Origin: JAYWXI01 sp036016955
Lineage (GTDB): Bacteria > Bacteroidota > Bacteroidia > Flavobacteriales > Weeksellaceae
Assembly: GCF_036016955.1 (NCBI RefSeq)
Contig: NZ_JAYWXI010000002.1
Span: 1-64,000, forward strand
Length of the DNA: 64,000 bases
Direction: 5' to 3'
The notes below the pieces were generated by a model. The model searched no databases. It was not told where the DNA came from and saw nothing but the letters and a program-made list of their open reading frames with translations. The position numbers and the translations under genes were made by a program. The stretch's first letter is position 1, and every line of letters begins with the position of its first letter. Below, in pieces: positions 34,246-42,338 of the stretch.

Positions 34246-35289
34246 ATGGACAAAAAACAACCTCCCAAAGGCCAAGGAGCCCAACAAAACGAAATCAACC
34301 GTTTCGACCGGTACCATTATTCCCCCGAAGACGAACCTGTCCCTCGCGAAAAAACCACCTTTACCGAGGTTTTCCCAAAGACCATCGTCAATACCGTCAA
34401 AAGCACCGACCTTCCCATGGACTATTCCTTAAATCCCTATCAGGGGTGCGAGCACGGCTGCTCCTACTGTTATGCCCGCCCCACTCACGAATACTTGGGC
34501 TATTCAGCAGGACTCGATTTCGAGCGAAAAATCATGGTCAAATCCTCGGCGCCCGCACTTTTGGAAAAATTTTTCCGAAAGAAAGGCTACGCTCCGAGCC
34601 CCATTATCCTCTCCGGCAATACCGACCCCTACCAGCCCATCGAGAGAAAATTAGAAATCACCCGAAAACTACTTACTTTATTTCGAGATTACCGCCATCC
34701 CGTGTCCATCATCACCAAAAACGCCTTAATTTTAAGGGATTTGGATATTTTAGCTCCCCTGGCCGAGCAAAATCTTGTGCAGGTCAACCTTAGTCTTCCC
34801 ACCATCAATGAAGACTTAAGAAAAGTCATGGAACCCCGAACTTCCACCGTGGAGCAAAAGCTCAAAACCATCGAAAAACTAAGCGAAGCCGGCATACCCG
34901 TCAAAATTCTCTGTGCCCCGGTCATCCCCGGACTCAATGCGGAGGAAGGTCTCCTTCTTTACAAAACCGCCGCCGAAAAAGGCGCCATGGATGCCCGACA
35001 TCTCCTAATCCGCCTAAATGACACCGTACAACCCATATTCACCCGCTGGTTGGAAGCCCATTTCCCCGACCGAGCAGAAAAAGTCCTCAACCAAATCCGA
35101 GCCCTCCACGGAGGTCATTTAGGCGAAAAAAAAGCCTTCCTCCGCTATAAAGGCCAAGGACCAATCGCCGAGCTTATTCACACCACCTACCGACTGGCCC
35201 GTAAAAAATATTTCGGCAAAGCCACTATTCCTGAACTTTCCACTCAGCATTTCACGGGAAGCAAGTCACAGCAACTAAGACTTTTCTAA
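34246..35289 (+). CDS. Radical SAM protein, PA0069/SplB-like
   Basis: A 347-residue radical SAM protein with the CxxxCxxC cluster motif in GCEHGCSYCYAR near residue 70. The blocks SLNPYQGCEHGC, ILSGNTDPYQPIE and ILCAPVIPGLN match the PA0069-type family, which is related in sequence to spore photoproduct lyase but has no proven substrate. The C-terminal part has LRYKGQGPIAE and is basic. It has its own promoter. Confidence 0.9.
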   Translation: MDKKQPPKGQGAQQNEINRFDRYHYSPEDEPVPREKTTFTEVFPKTIVNTVKSTDLPMDYSLNPYQGCEHGCSYCYARPTHEYLGYSAGLDFERKIMVKSSAPALLEKFFRKKGYAPSPIILSGNTDPYQPIERKLEITRKLLTLFRDYRHPVSIITKNALILRDLDILAPLAEQNLVQVNLSLPTINEDLRKVMEPRTSTVEQKLKTIEKLSEAGIPVKILCAPVIPGLNAEEGLLLYKTAAEKGAMDARHLLIRLNDTVQPIFTRWLEAHFPDRAEKVLNQIRALHGGHLGEKKAFLRYKGQGPIAELIHTTYRLARKKYFGKATIPELSTQHFTGSKSQQLRLF

Positions 35290-35337
35290 AAAACAAACCC
35301 CGATAAAAATCCCGTTCCGAAAACCACCGAAATGCGC

Positions 35338-35345
35338 TACCTTTG
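35338..35345 (+). promoter_or_regulatory. -7 element for menD, predicting a leaderless mRNA
   Basis: TACCTTTG is followed by TGGC and then ATG 35350. The layout TTTG-N-GGC-ATG is the same as at sufE. Confidence 0.65.
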
Positions 35346-35349
35346 TGGC

Positions 35350-37023
35350 ATGAAAAAGTTCTCGTCCAAACGAAGCGTCCAGATATTAGCACACGTTTTA
35401 AAATCCTACGGCATTGTAGACATCGTTGTTTCCCCGGGATCACGAAATGCTCCCTTGGCCATTCATTTCGGTGAAATGGATGAATTCAACACCTACAGCA
35501 TCGTCGACGAAAGAAGCGCAGGCTTCGTAGCCCTTGGCATGGCGCAATGCGAAAAAAAACCTGTCGCCGTTACCTGCACCAGCGGTTCGGCCGCCGCCAA
35601 CTACTACCCCGCCGTAACGGAAGCCTTCTACCAAAACATCCCCTTACTTATTCTATCGGCCGATCGCCCCTCGGACTATGTCGATCTCTTCGATGGTCAA
35701 ACCATTCGTCAGAATGCTCTTTTTCAACAGCACTCCTACGGCGATTTCCAACTTTTGGAAGACGGAGAAGAGGATGCAGAGGATCATAATTTCCAGCTTA
35801 TCAAAAAAGCCGTCGAGTTATGCATCGAAAAACAAGGTCCCGTCCACATCAACATCCCTCTTGCCGAGCCCTTGTACGATTTGGTCACCGAACTCCCGGA
35901 GTTTCCAAGCATCGAAAAAACACTAAAAACCCGCTCCTACGAAATCCCCTCCAACCTGATTGCCGAGTGGAATACCGCCAAAAGAATTCTCATCCTCACA
36001 GGCACCCGAAGCTACAGTAAAGAACTGGAAAGCCAACTTTCCCAACTGGTAAAAAACCACTCGGTGGTGGTTCTGTGCGAAACCAATGCCAACCTCTATC
36101 ATGAAAAATTCTTCGGGCATATCGACCGGTACATTTACAACTTCACCGAAGACGACTACCAAACGTATGCCCCGGATCTGTTGATTACCTTGGGACAAAA
36201 TGTCGTCTCCAAAAAAGTAAAAGAATTCCTTCGGAAAGCGAAGCCCAAAAACCATTGGCACGTGGACGAACATTGGCAGCCCGACACCTATTTTGCCTTG
36301 ACCGAAACCATCCGCACATCCCCTGAAAATTTTCTGGGAAAACTTCTTAATTTCGTCAATTTGGAACCCAGCTCCTATTACAATCTTTGGGACGTCCTTC
36401 GCCACAAAAAAGAAACAAAACACCAAGAGTACATTCAGCAAATTGGGTTCTCTGATCTATTGATATTCAAACTTCTAAGTCTAAAAATTCCTGAAGGCTT
36501 TAATGTTCATTTTTCCAATAGTTCAGCCATACGCTACGCCCAGCTTTTCGAGTTCAGAAACCGAAGAATCTACTGCAACCGAGGCACCAGCGGCATCGAC
36601 GGCTCCACCTCCACCGCCATGGGCTTCGCCATTAAAGCAACCAACCCTACCGTTTTGGTTACCGGAGATTTGAGCTTCTTCTACGATATCAACGGGCTAT
36701 GGAACCAATACATCCCGCCCTACACCAGAATTGTTGTGGTAAACAACGGGGAAGGCAATATCTTTAGAATCATCCCCGGCCCAAGCAAGGCCAACGGGAA
36801 TATCCTAGACGAATTCATCGCGACCAAACACCAAAAAACCGCCGAACATCTCGCCAAGCATTTTGGGTTCGGTTACGTCAAAGTTGACGACGATCTTACG
36901 CTCAACCGGGTACTGGATCATTTTTTCAAACCCGACAACCAGCCTAAAATACTGGAAATCATAACTAAACAAGCCGATAATGCCGAGATACTGAAACGTT
37001 ATTTCCAAACCCTAAAAGATTAA
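35350..37023 (+). CDS. menD: 2-succinyl-5-enolpyruvyl-6-hydroxy-3-cyclohexene-1-carboxylate synthase
   Basis: Thiamine-diphosphate enzyme of menaquinone synthesis that joins isochorismate and 2-oxoglutarate. The 557-residue protein has the N-terminal VVSPGSRNAPLAIHF, VDERSAGFVALGMA with the ThDP-activating Glu, TCTSGSAAANYYPAV and SADRPSDYVD, and a cofactor-binding VTGDLSFFYDINGLWN block with VVNNGEG. I start at ATG 35350 because the upstream ATG at 35332 lies before the -7 box. Its stop abuts the end of surE with no space between. Confidence 0.97.
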   Translation: MKKFSSKRSVQILAHVLKSYGIVDIVVSPGSRNAPLAIHFGEMDEFNTYSIVDERSAGFVALGMAQCEKKPVAVTCTSGSAAANYYPAVTEAFYQNIPLLILSADRPSDYVDLFDGQTIRQNALFQQHSYGDFQLLEDGEEDAEDHNFQLIKKAVELCIEKQGPVHINIPLAEPLYDLVTELPEFPSIEKTLKTRSYEIPSNLIAEWNTAKRILILTGTRSYSKELESQLSQLVKNHSVVVLCETNANLYHEKFFGHIDRYIYNFTEDDYQTYAPDLLITLGQNVVSKKVKEFLRKAKPKNHWHVDEHWQPDTYFALTETIRTSPENFLGKLLNFVNLEPSSYYNLWDVLRHKKETKHQEYIQQIGFSDLLIFKLLSLKIPEGFNVHFSNSSAIRYAQLFEFRNRRIYCNRGTSGIDGSTSTAMGFAIKATNPTVLVTGDLSFFYDINGLWNQYIPPYTRIVVVNNGEGNIFRIIPGPSKANGNILDEFIATKHQKTAEHLAKHFGFGYVKVDDDLTLNRVLDHFFKPDNQPKILEIITKQADNAEILKRYFQTLKD

Positions 37024-37800
37024 TCACTCTTCATGGAATACCCCTCGCAAATGCTCAAGGTGCTCATGCGCCGTAAGGTCAAATTTGACGGGAACCACCG
37101 AAATATACCCTTCTGAAAGGGCAGTCTCGTCCGCATCGCTGCCCGAATCCATATTATTGAAGTACCCCGTAAGCCAGTAGTATTTCTTTCCATGAGGATT
37201 GATGCGCTCATCGAAACTCTCCTCCCACTTAGCCTGAGCTTGGCGGCAAACCTTAATGCCTTTGATTTCCGACTGGGAAAGTTTCGGGATATTAACGTTC
37301 AGTACCACGCCTTTAGGCATTGGATTATCTAAGGTTTTACGGACAATCTGCTGTATGAAAGGCTTCGCCTGATCAAAATCCGCCTCCCAGCTAAAATCCA
37401 AAAGGGAAAACCCTATGGCCTGCAAGCCTTCCACTCCGGCCTCCACCGCCGCAGACATCGTCCCCGAATAAATCACGTTAATCGAAGAATTAGCCCCATG
37501 ATTGATTCCCGAAACCACAATATCCGGCCGTCTTTTAAGAATCTTATCCAAAGCAAACTTCACGCAGTCTACCGGCGTACCGCTCAAGGCATAATCCGAC
37601 TGAGGCCCTTCCAAAGAAATCGCCTCAAACGTTAGCGTCGAATTAATCGTAATCGCATGACCCTTCCCACTCTGCGGAGAGTTCGGTGCCACCACCACCA
37701 CTTCACCCAATTCGTTCATAAATTCCACCAGTTTTCTTATTCCCGGTGCCGTAATACCATCGTCATTAGTAACGAGAATTAAAGGCTTTTGCATACTCAT
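37024..37800 (-). CDS. surE: 5'/3'-nucleotidase SurE
   Basis: Metal-dependent phosphatase of nucleoside monophosphates, linked to stationary-phase survival. The 258-residue protein opens with ILVTNDDGITAPGIRKLV, in which the two Asp residues bind metal, and has VVAPNSPQSGKGHAI, ALSGTPVDCVKFAL and SGINHGANSSINVIYSGTM, all SurE hallmarks. It is convergent with menD and diverges from prc. Confidence 0.97.
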   Translation of the reverse strand: MSMQKPLILVTNDDGITAPGIRKLVEFMNELGEVVVVAPNSPQSGKGHAITINSTLTFEAISLEGPQSDYALSGTPVDCVKFALDKILKRRPDIVVSGINHGANSSINVIYSGTMSAAVEAGVEGLQAIGFSLLDFSWEADFDQAKPFIQQIVRKTLDNPMPKGVVLNVNIPKLSQSEIKGIKVCRQAQAKWEESFDERINPHGKKYYWLTGYFNNMDSGSDADETALSEGYISVVPVKFDLTAHEHLEHLRGVFHEE

Positions 37801-37834
37801 TAATCTTTTTCAACAAAATTAATCAAAAAAAGCC

Positions 37835-37852
37835 CCTTATTTGAAAATAAGG
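37835..37852. promoter_or_regulatory. Palindrome between surE and prc
   Basis: CCTTATTT-GA-AAATAAGG is a perfect 8+8 inverted repeat. It sits 34 bases upstream of the surE ATG and 3 bases upstream of the prc -7 box, where a bound protein could block or activate transcription. Confidence 0.5.
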
Positions 37853-37855
37853 TAT

Positions 37856-37863
37856 TAAATTTG
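37856..37863 (+). promoter_or_regulatory. -7 element for prc
   Basis: TAAATTTG, 76 bases upstream of the prc ATG, directly next to the palindrome. Confidence 0.55.
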
Positions 37864-37939
37864 ATAGCTTTTAATCTGCCTGCACTGTAACAAACGCCGG
37901 AGGACCTCAACAAATCATTAAAAAAATTCACATAAAAAA

Positions 37940-40063
37940 ATGTTTAAGAAATTTAAGCTGAATACCCTTTTATTGTTCATTCCGCTATCGACCCTTATAT
38001 TCTGCTTCAACTCGCCGAAAAACGACGACGAGAAAATGCAAACCATCATGGTCAGCGTAAAAAACACCCTCTCTTACCTTCATTACAGCCCGAAACCCAT
38101 CAACGATGCCTATTCCCAAGAGGTTTACGACAAATACATCGAGATGATTGACCCGGCCAAACGCTATTTCCTCCAATCCGATTTGGACGAATTCGCCAAA
38201 CACCGCACCAAACTGGACGACTACCTTAACCAAGGGAATATCGTCTTTTACAACCTTACCTACGAGCGGCTCTTCCAAAGGGTAGACGAAATCGATAAAA
38301 TGACTCAGGACATTCTGAGCAAACCCATCAACCTGGACGAAGACGAAACCATCATCTTGGATCCCGAAAAGAAAAAATTCCCGGTCAATAAAGAGGAGCA
38401 ATACAACGAATGGAAAAAGTTCATCAAATACAACATCCTTCAGGAAATCGAGACCCTCAATGCCAAAGAAGAGTCTCAAAAGAAGAAAAAGGATTCCGTG
38501 ATTAAAAATAACCTGAAAGACACCATAAAGGTCGAAATCCTATCTCCGGAACAAAAAAGAATCAAAGCCACCGACGAAGTTAAAGACTTGGTTACGGATT
38601 CCTTCCGCCGTTTCAAGAAAAGAAAAAAAATGGACTGGTTCCGTCTGTACATGAATGCTTATACGGAAGTTTTCGACCCGCACACCAATTATTTTTCCCC
38701 TAAGGACAAGGAAGATTTCGACACCAGTTTCTCGGGAAAAGTCATCGGCATCGGCGCCGTGATTCAAGAAAAAAAAGGGTATCTGTACTTGGGCGCCCTC
38801 ACGATTGGCGCTCCGGCATGGAAATCCAAACAACTGAACGAAGGAGACAAAATTCTAAAAGTCCAAGCCAAACCAAACGAAGAACCCGTTAACGTGGCCG
38901 GCATGCTTGTGGAAGAAGCCGTAAGATTAATCCGCGGCGAAAAAGGAACCAAAGTGACCCTGACCGTTGAAAAGAAAGACAAAACCATTCGTGAAGTCAC
39001 CATGGTTCGCGAAGAAGTGGCCATTGAAGACACCTTTGCCCGAAGCATCATTGTAAATGCCCCGGACGGAAAAAAGTACGGATTTATCAATCTCCCGAAC
39101 TTCAATGCCGATTTTGAAGACGCCAAAGGACGCAATGCTTCCGACGACATCAAAAACGAAATCATTAAACTGAAAGCCCAGGGCATCAGCGGTATCATTC
39201 TTGACCTGAGAAACAACGGCGGAGGTTCGCTCACCGAAGTAGGCGACATCATGGGGCTTTTCATGAACGAAGGGCCGTACGTTCAGGTCAAAGACGGCAG
39301 TGGAAAAACCCAAACCCTACGCAGCAAAACCAACTCTCCACTATGGAGCGGTCCTTTGGTTATCCTACAAAACGAACTCTCGGCTTCGGCCTCCGAAATC
39401 TTGGCGGGTGTGGTTCAGGATTACGGGCGCGGCGTGGTGGTAGGCTCCCCTCAGAGTTTTGGAAAAGGCACCGTGCAGACTTTTGTCGACCTCAACCGTT
39501 TCCTTAGCAGCAACGACGATTTCGGATCGTTAAAGCTTACCATCCAGAAGTTCTATCGCATCACCGGAGAGTCCACCCAAAAGAAAGGAATAGAATCCGA
39601 CATCAAAATGAACGATTTCTTCACCCATGCCGAAATCGGAGAACGCTACGACGATTATGCATTGGCTTGGGATAAAATAACCCCAGCAGGAACGTTCAAG
39701 AAACTAAACACGTTCGATATTGCCAAACTTCAAAAAAACAGCACCGAAAGGCTTTCCAAAAACGAAGCCTACCTATTGCTTCAACAGTCGGCAAAGTGGA
39801 AAGAAGAATTGGACAAAGAAGAATCCATCACGCTGAACCAAGCGAAATTCAGCGAGATAATGAAACAAAGAAAAGAACAAGTAAAGAAATTTGAAGCATT
39901 GGACAAACTCGAAAACGGTCTTAAATTTTCAAGATACCAAGAAGACTTAGCCCGTGAAAAAACCGACGAGGTCTTCAAAAAGAAATCCGAAAACTGGATT
40001 AAAAACCTCCAAAAAGACGTTTATCTGAAAGAAGCGGTCAATATTATCGCCGAGATAAAATAA
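37940..40063 (+). CDS. prc: Carboxy-terminal processing protease (tail-specific, S41)
   Basis: Periplasmic protease that trims or degrades proteins from their C-terminus. The 707-residue precursor has an N-terminal hydrophobic segment (LNTLLLFIPLSTLIFCF), a long N-terminal helical region, a PDZ domain (IGAVIQEKKGYLYLG), and the S41 domain with catalytic Ser in LSASASEILAG and Lys in SPQSFGKGTVQT. A C-terminal DUF3340-like helical part follows. A Cys in LIFC could be a lipobox, though the context is not typical. Confidence 0.95.
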   Translation: MFKKFKLNTLLLFIPLSTLIFCFNSPKNDDEKMQTIMVSVKNTLSYLHYSPKPINDAYSQEVYDKYIEMIDPAKRYFLQSDLDEFAKHRTKLDDYLNQGNIVFYNLTYERLFQRVDEIDKMTQDILSKPINLDEDETIILDPEKKKFPVNKEEQYNEWKKFIKYNILQEIETLNAKEESQKKKKDSVIKNNLKDTIKVEILSPEQKRIKATDEVKDLVTDSFRRFKKRKKMDWFRLYMNAYTEVFDPHTNYFSPKDKEDFDTSFSGKVIGIGAVIQEKKGYLYLGALTIGAPAWKSKQLNEGDKILKVQAKPNEEPVNVAGMLVEEAVRLIRGEKGTKVTLTVEKKDKTIREVTMVREEVAIEDTFARSIIVNAPDGKKYGFINLPNFNADFEDAKGRNASDDIKNEIIKLKAQGISGIILDLRNNGGGSLTEVGDIMGLFMNEGPYVQVKDGSGKTQTLRSKTNSPLWSGPLVILQNELSASASEILAGVVQDYGRGVVVGSPQSFGKGTVQTFVDLNRFLSSNDDFGSLKLTIQKFYRITGESTQKKGIESDIKMNDFFTHAEIGERYDDYALAWDKITPAGTFKKLNTFDIAKLQKNSTERLSKNEAYLLLQQSAKWKEELDKEESITLNQAKFSEIMKQRKEQVKKFEALDKLENGLKFSRYQEDLAREKTDEVFKKKSENWIKNLQKDVYLKEAVNIIAEIK

Positions 40064-40086
40064 CCCTTAAAATTCACCCGATTTGC

Positions 40087-40130
40087 ATCGCTAAATTTTC
40101 TCGGCTCTCCTTGAAAATTTAGCGATTTTC
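40087..40130 (+). terminator. Terminator-like stem-loop after prc
   Basis: ATCGCTAAATTTTC at 40087-40100 pairs perfectly with GAAAATTTAGCGAT at 40113-40126, followed by four T residues only. Confidence 0.65.
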
Positions 40131-40157
40131 GGTTCCATCCCTTAACGCTTTATTTCA

Positions 40158-40910
40158 ATGAAAACCATCATGATTACCGGAGCAACATCAGGCATAGGAA
40201 AAGCCTGCGCCGAAAGGTTTGCCCAAGAAGGCCACCGCCTGATTCTCTGCGGACGCCGCGAAGCAAAACTGAACGAACTTAAACAAAAACTTTCCACCAA
40301 AGCGCAAATCCACACGCTTTGCTTTGACGTACGAAAGAACCAAGACGTCCAAAAAGCCGTGAAAAGCCTCCCAGAGCTTTTTCGGGATATTGACGTACTG
40401 ATTAACAACGCTGGAAACGCCCATGGATTAGACCCTCTCACCGAAGGCCACACCGAAGATTGGGACGCCATGATGGACGGTAACGTCAAAGGGCTGCTCT
40501 ACGTCTCCAAAGCCGTTCTTCCCGGGATGAAAACCAAACAAAACGGACACATCGTTAATATAAGTTCTGTCGCTGCAAGACAAACCTATGCCGGAGGAGT
40601 GGTTTATTGCGCTTCCAAAAGAGCCGTCGACGTCATCTCGGAAGGGATGAGGATTGAACTTACCTCTTTCGGCATAAAAGTGGCCAACATCCAGCCCGGA
40701 GCCGTTGCTACGGAATTCTCCGAAGTACGCTTTAAAGGTGATAAAGAACGTGCCGCAAGCGTCTATGCTGGATACGAAGCCCTAAAAGCCGAAGACATTG
40801 CCGATGCCATCGCCTATTGCATCCACGCCCCAGCCCATGTGACGATTTCCGACATGACCATCTACCCTGCAGCCCAAAGCGAGCCCCGTACTATCCACCG
40901 AAAAGCGTAA
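40158..40910 (+). CDS. SDR family NADP-dependent oxidoreductase (YdfG-like)
   Basis: Short-chain dehydrogenase of 250 residues. The nucleotide-binding TGATSGIG is at 7-14, an Arg-rich CGRREAKL after strand 2 suggests NADP preference, NNAG follows, and the catalytic set is Ser in NISSVAA and YxxxK in YCASK. The PGAVATEFSEVRF block resembles YdfG-type 3-hydroxy acid or serine dehydrogenases. The substrate is not certain. Its TAA stop forms the first bases of the tsaB -7 box. Confidence 0.93.
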   Translation: MKTIMITGATSGIGKACAERFAQEGHRLILCGRREAKLNELKQKLSTKAQIHTLCFDVRKNQDVQKAVKSLPELFRDIDVLINNAGNAHGLDPLTEGHTEDWDAMMDGNVKGLLYVSKAVLPGMKTKQNGHIVNISSVAARQTYAGGVVYCASKRAVDVISEGMRIELTSFGIKVANIQPGAVATEFSEVRFKGDKERAASVYAGYEALKAEDIADAIAYCIHAPAHVTISDMTIYPAAQSEPRTIHRKA

Positions 40911-40915
40911 ATTTG
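40908..40915 (+). promoter_or_regulatory. -7 element for tsaB embedded in the SDR stop codon
   Basis: TAAATTTG begins with the TAA stop of the SDR gene and ends 5 bases before the tsaB ATG, predicting a leaderless or near-leaderless mRNA. Confidence 0.6.
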
Positions 40916-40920
40916 CCTCC

Positions 40921-41586
40921 ATGAAAATTCTCCATCTCGAAACCTCATCAAAGAATTGCTCGGTTGCCCTATCGGAAAACGACCAACTGATTAGCCTATG
41001 CGAAGAAGTTTCGGAAAACTACAAGCAGTCCGAATCTTTGCACACCTTCGTGAAGTGGGCCTTGGAAGGCGCAGAGCTCTCCCTTCAGGACATCCAAGCC
41101 GTAAGCTTAGGCAAAGGACCGGGGTCCTATACCGGACTCCGCATCGGAGCCTCAGCAGCAAAGGGCTTCTGCTTCGGCCTAAATGTTCCCTTAGTCGCCA
41201 TAAATTCTTTGGAAACCATGGTTGAGCCCTTTCTAAATCAGGGTTACCGCTATATCGTCCCAATGGTGGACGCCCGACGGATGGAGGTTTATTCGGCCGT
41301 ATTCGACGGAACTTCAGGGCAACTCCTCTCCGAAACCGAAGCTAAAATATTATCCGAAGACAGTTTTTCGGAACTGAATGGCGAAACACTTTTTGTTGGC
41401 GACGGCGCAAAAAAAGCCTCCGAAATTCTCAAAACCCCAAAAGCCCAATTTCTAAGTGAAGTCTACCCCTCGGCTCGCTTCCTCCTAAAAAAAGCAACCG
41501 AAAAAATCCGAAATCAACAAACCGAAGATGTCGCATACTTCGAACCCTTCTACCTAAAGGATTTTCACGGAATCAAAAAAAAATAA
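40921..41586 (+). CDS. tsaB: tRNA threonylcarbamoyladenosine synthesis protein TsaB
   Basis: Scaffold partner of TsaD in t6A37 formation on ANN-decoding tRNAs. The 221-residue protein opens ILHLETSSKNCSVAL (ASKHA fold), with SLGKGPGSYTGLRIGAS and the typical short C-terminal domain. Its length and lack of the TsaD metal-binding histidines set it apart from TsaD. Confidence 0.95.
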   Translation: MKILHLETSSKNCSVALSENDQLISLCEEVSENYKQSESLHTFVKWALEGAELSLQDIQAVSLGKGPGSYTGLRIGASAAKGFCFGLNVPLVAINSLETMVEPFLNQGYRYIVPMVDARRMEVYSAVFDGTSGQLLSETEAKILSEDSFSELNGETLFVGDGAKKASEILKTPKAQFLSEVYPSARFLLKKATEKIRNQQTEDVAYFEPFYLKDFHGIKKK

Positions 41587-41616
41587 AGGCTCCCGCTTTA
41601 TTGAAGCGGGAGCCTT
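41586..41616 (-). terminator. Terminator for the outer-membrane protein gene, also after tsaB
   Basis: AAGGCTCCCGCTT at 41586-41598 pairs perfectly with AAGCGGGAGCCTT at 41604-41616. The T-rich run is on the minus strand side, after the stem as read from 41641; on the plus strand only the stem is strong. Confidence 0.85.
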
Positions 41617-41640
41617 CTCAATCCATGACTATTCGTTCAC

Positions 41641-42147
41641 TTATTTCGTAAGATCGAAAGAAGCTCCGACCACAAACGCAAACTGGTTATTCAATAAACG
41701 GTAGCTGGAAGCCTCCGTATTATATCTCGCCATAGGAAACTGAGCCTCCGCGAAAACCCCAAAGCCTTTGTCAAAAAACATACGAGCCCCCACATGCGCT
41801 CCAAAATTCTTGAGCCCCAAGTTAAGCCCCGGATAAACATCCACATTGGAAGGAAGTCTCAAAACATCCCCCAAATGAGCACTGACTCTCGCCTTAACAT
41901 CAAAACGGTGTGTAGCCGAAGGTTTCTCTCCACTGTATTCTTTCACGCCCAAAAGGTAACCGGCCTGAACCCCCGCCGAAAAACTCTCTCCCAAACCATA
42001 ATCCAAAGACGACTGAATTCCTGTTCCTCCATTCTGGAAATTCGCCCCTACATTAAGCCTCACATCGCCTTTTCCCTCAAAAGCATCGGATTGAGCACTA
42101 ACCAAGCCGCATACGGCAAGCATCGCCGTAAAAAATAATTTTTTCAT
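41641..42147 (-). CDS. Outer-membrane beta-barrel protein
   Basis: A 168-residue precursor with signal peptide MKKLFFTAMLAVCGLVSAQS. The mature part shows alternating hydrophobic strands typical of a small eight-strand barrel: DVRLNVGANFQ, SFSAGVQAGYLLG, HRFDVKARVSAH, AHVGARMFFD, FGVFAEAQFP and a final FAFVVGASFDL. Function unknown. An inverted repeat overlaps its -7 box, so it may be regulated. Confidence 0.85.
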   Translation of the reverse strand: MKKLFFTAMLAVCGLVSAQSDAFEGKGDVRLNVGANFQNGGTGIQSSLDYGLGESFSAGVQAGYLLGVKEYSGEKPSATHRFDVKARVSAHLGDVLRLPSNVDVYPGLNLGLKNFGAHVGARMFFDKGFGVFAEAQFPMARYNTEASSYRLLNNQFAFVVGASFDLTK

Positions 42148-42170
42148 AATCGGTTTTTATTTTCTAAATC

Positions 42171-42208
42171 TTTCTATCCTGCAAAGATAGAAATAAAGTT
42201 GGATAGAA
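42171..42208 (-). promoter_or_regulatory. Promoter with inverted and direct repeats for the barrel protein
   Basis: The -7 element TATCTTTG is at 42189-42182 on the minus strand. TTTCTATC at 42171-42178 and GATAGAAA at 42186-42193 form a perfect 8-bp inverted repeat overlapping it, and GATAGAA occurs again at 42202-42208. This looks like a set of operator half-sites. Confidence 0.5.
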
Positions 42209-42338
42209 GAGCACACCAAGTCCCACCCGCCACGTTCCCCTATTCTCAAAAATAAACACCATAAAAAAGTTGCACGTTTATTTTCTTTTCCTAATTTTAT
42301 CCTTTCAAATCCAAAACAAAAATCCTAAAACTATCAAA

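Noticed and set aside
37801..37860. CCTTATTTGAAAATAAGG as a terminator
   Set aside because: It lies upstream of both neighbouring genes and is not followed by a T run, so an operator is more likely.
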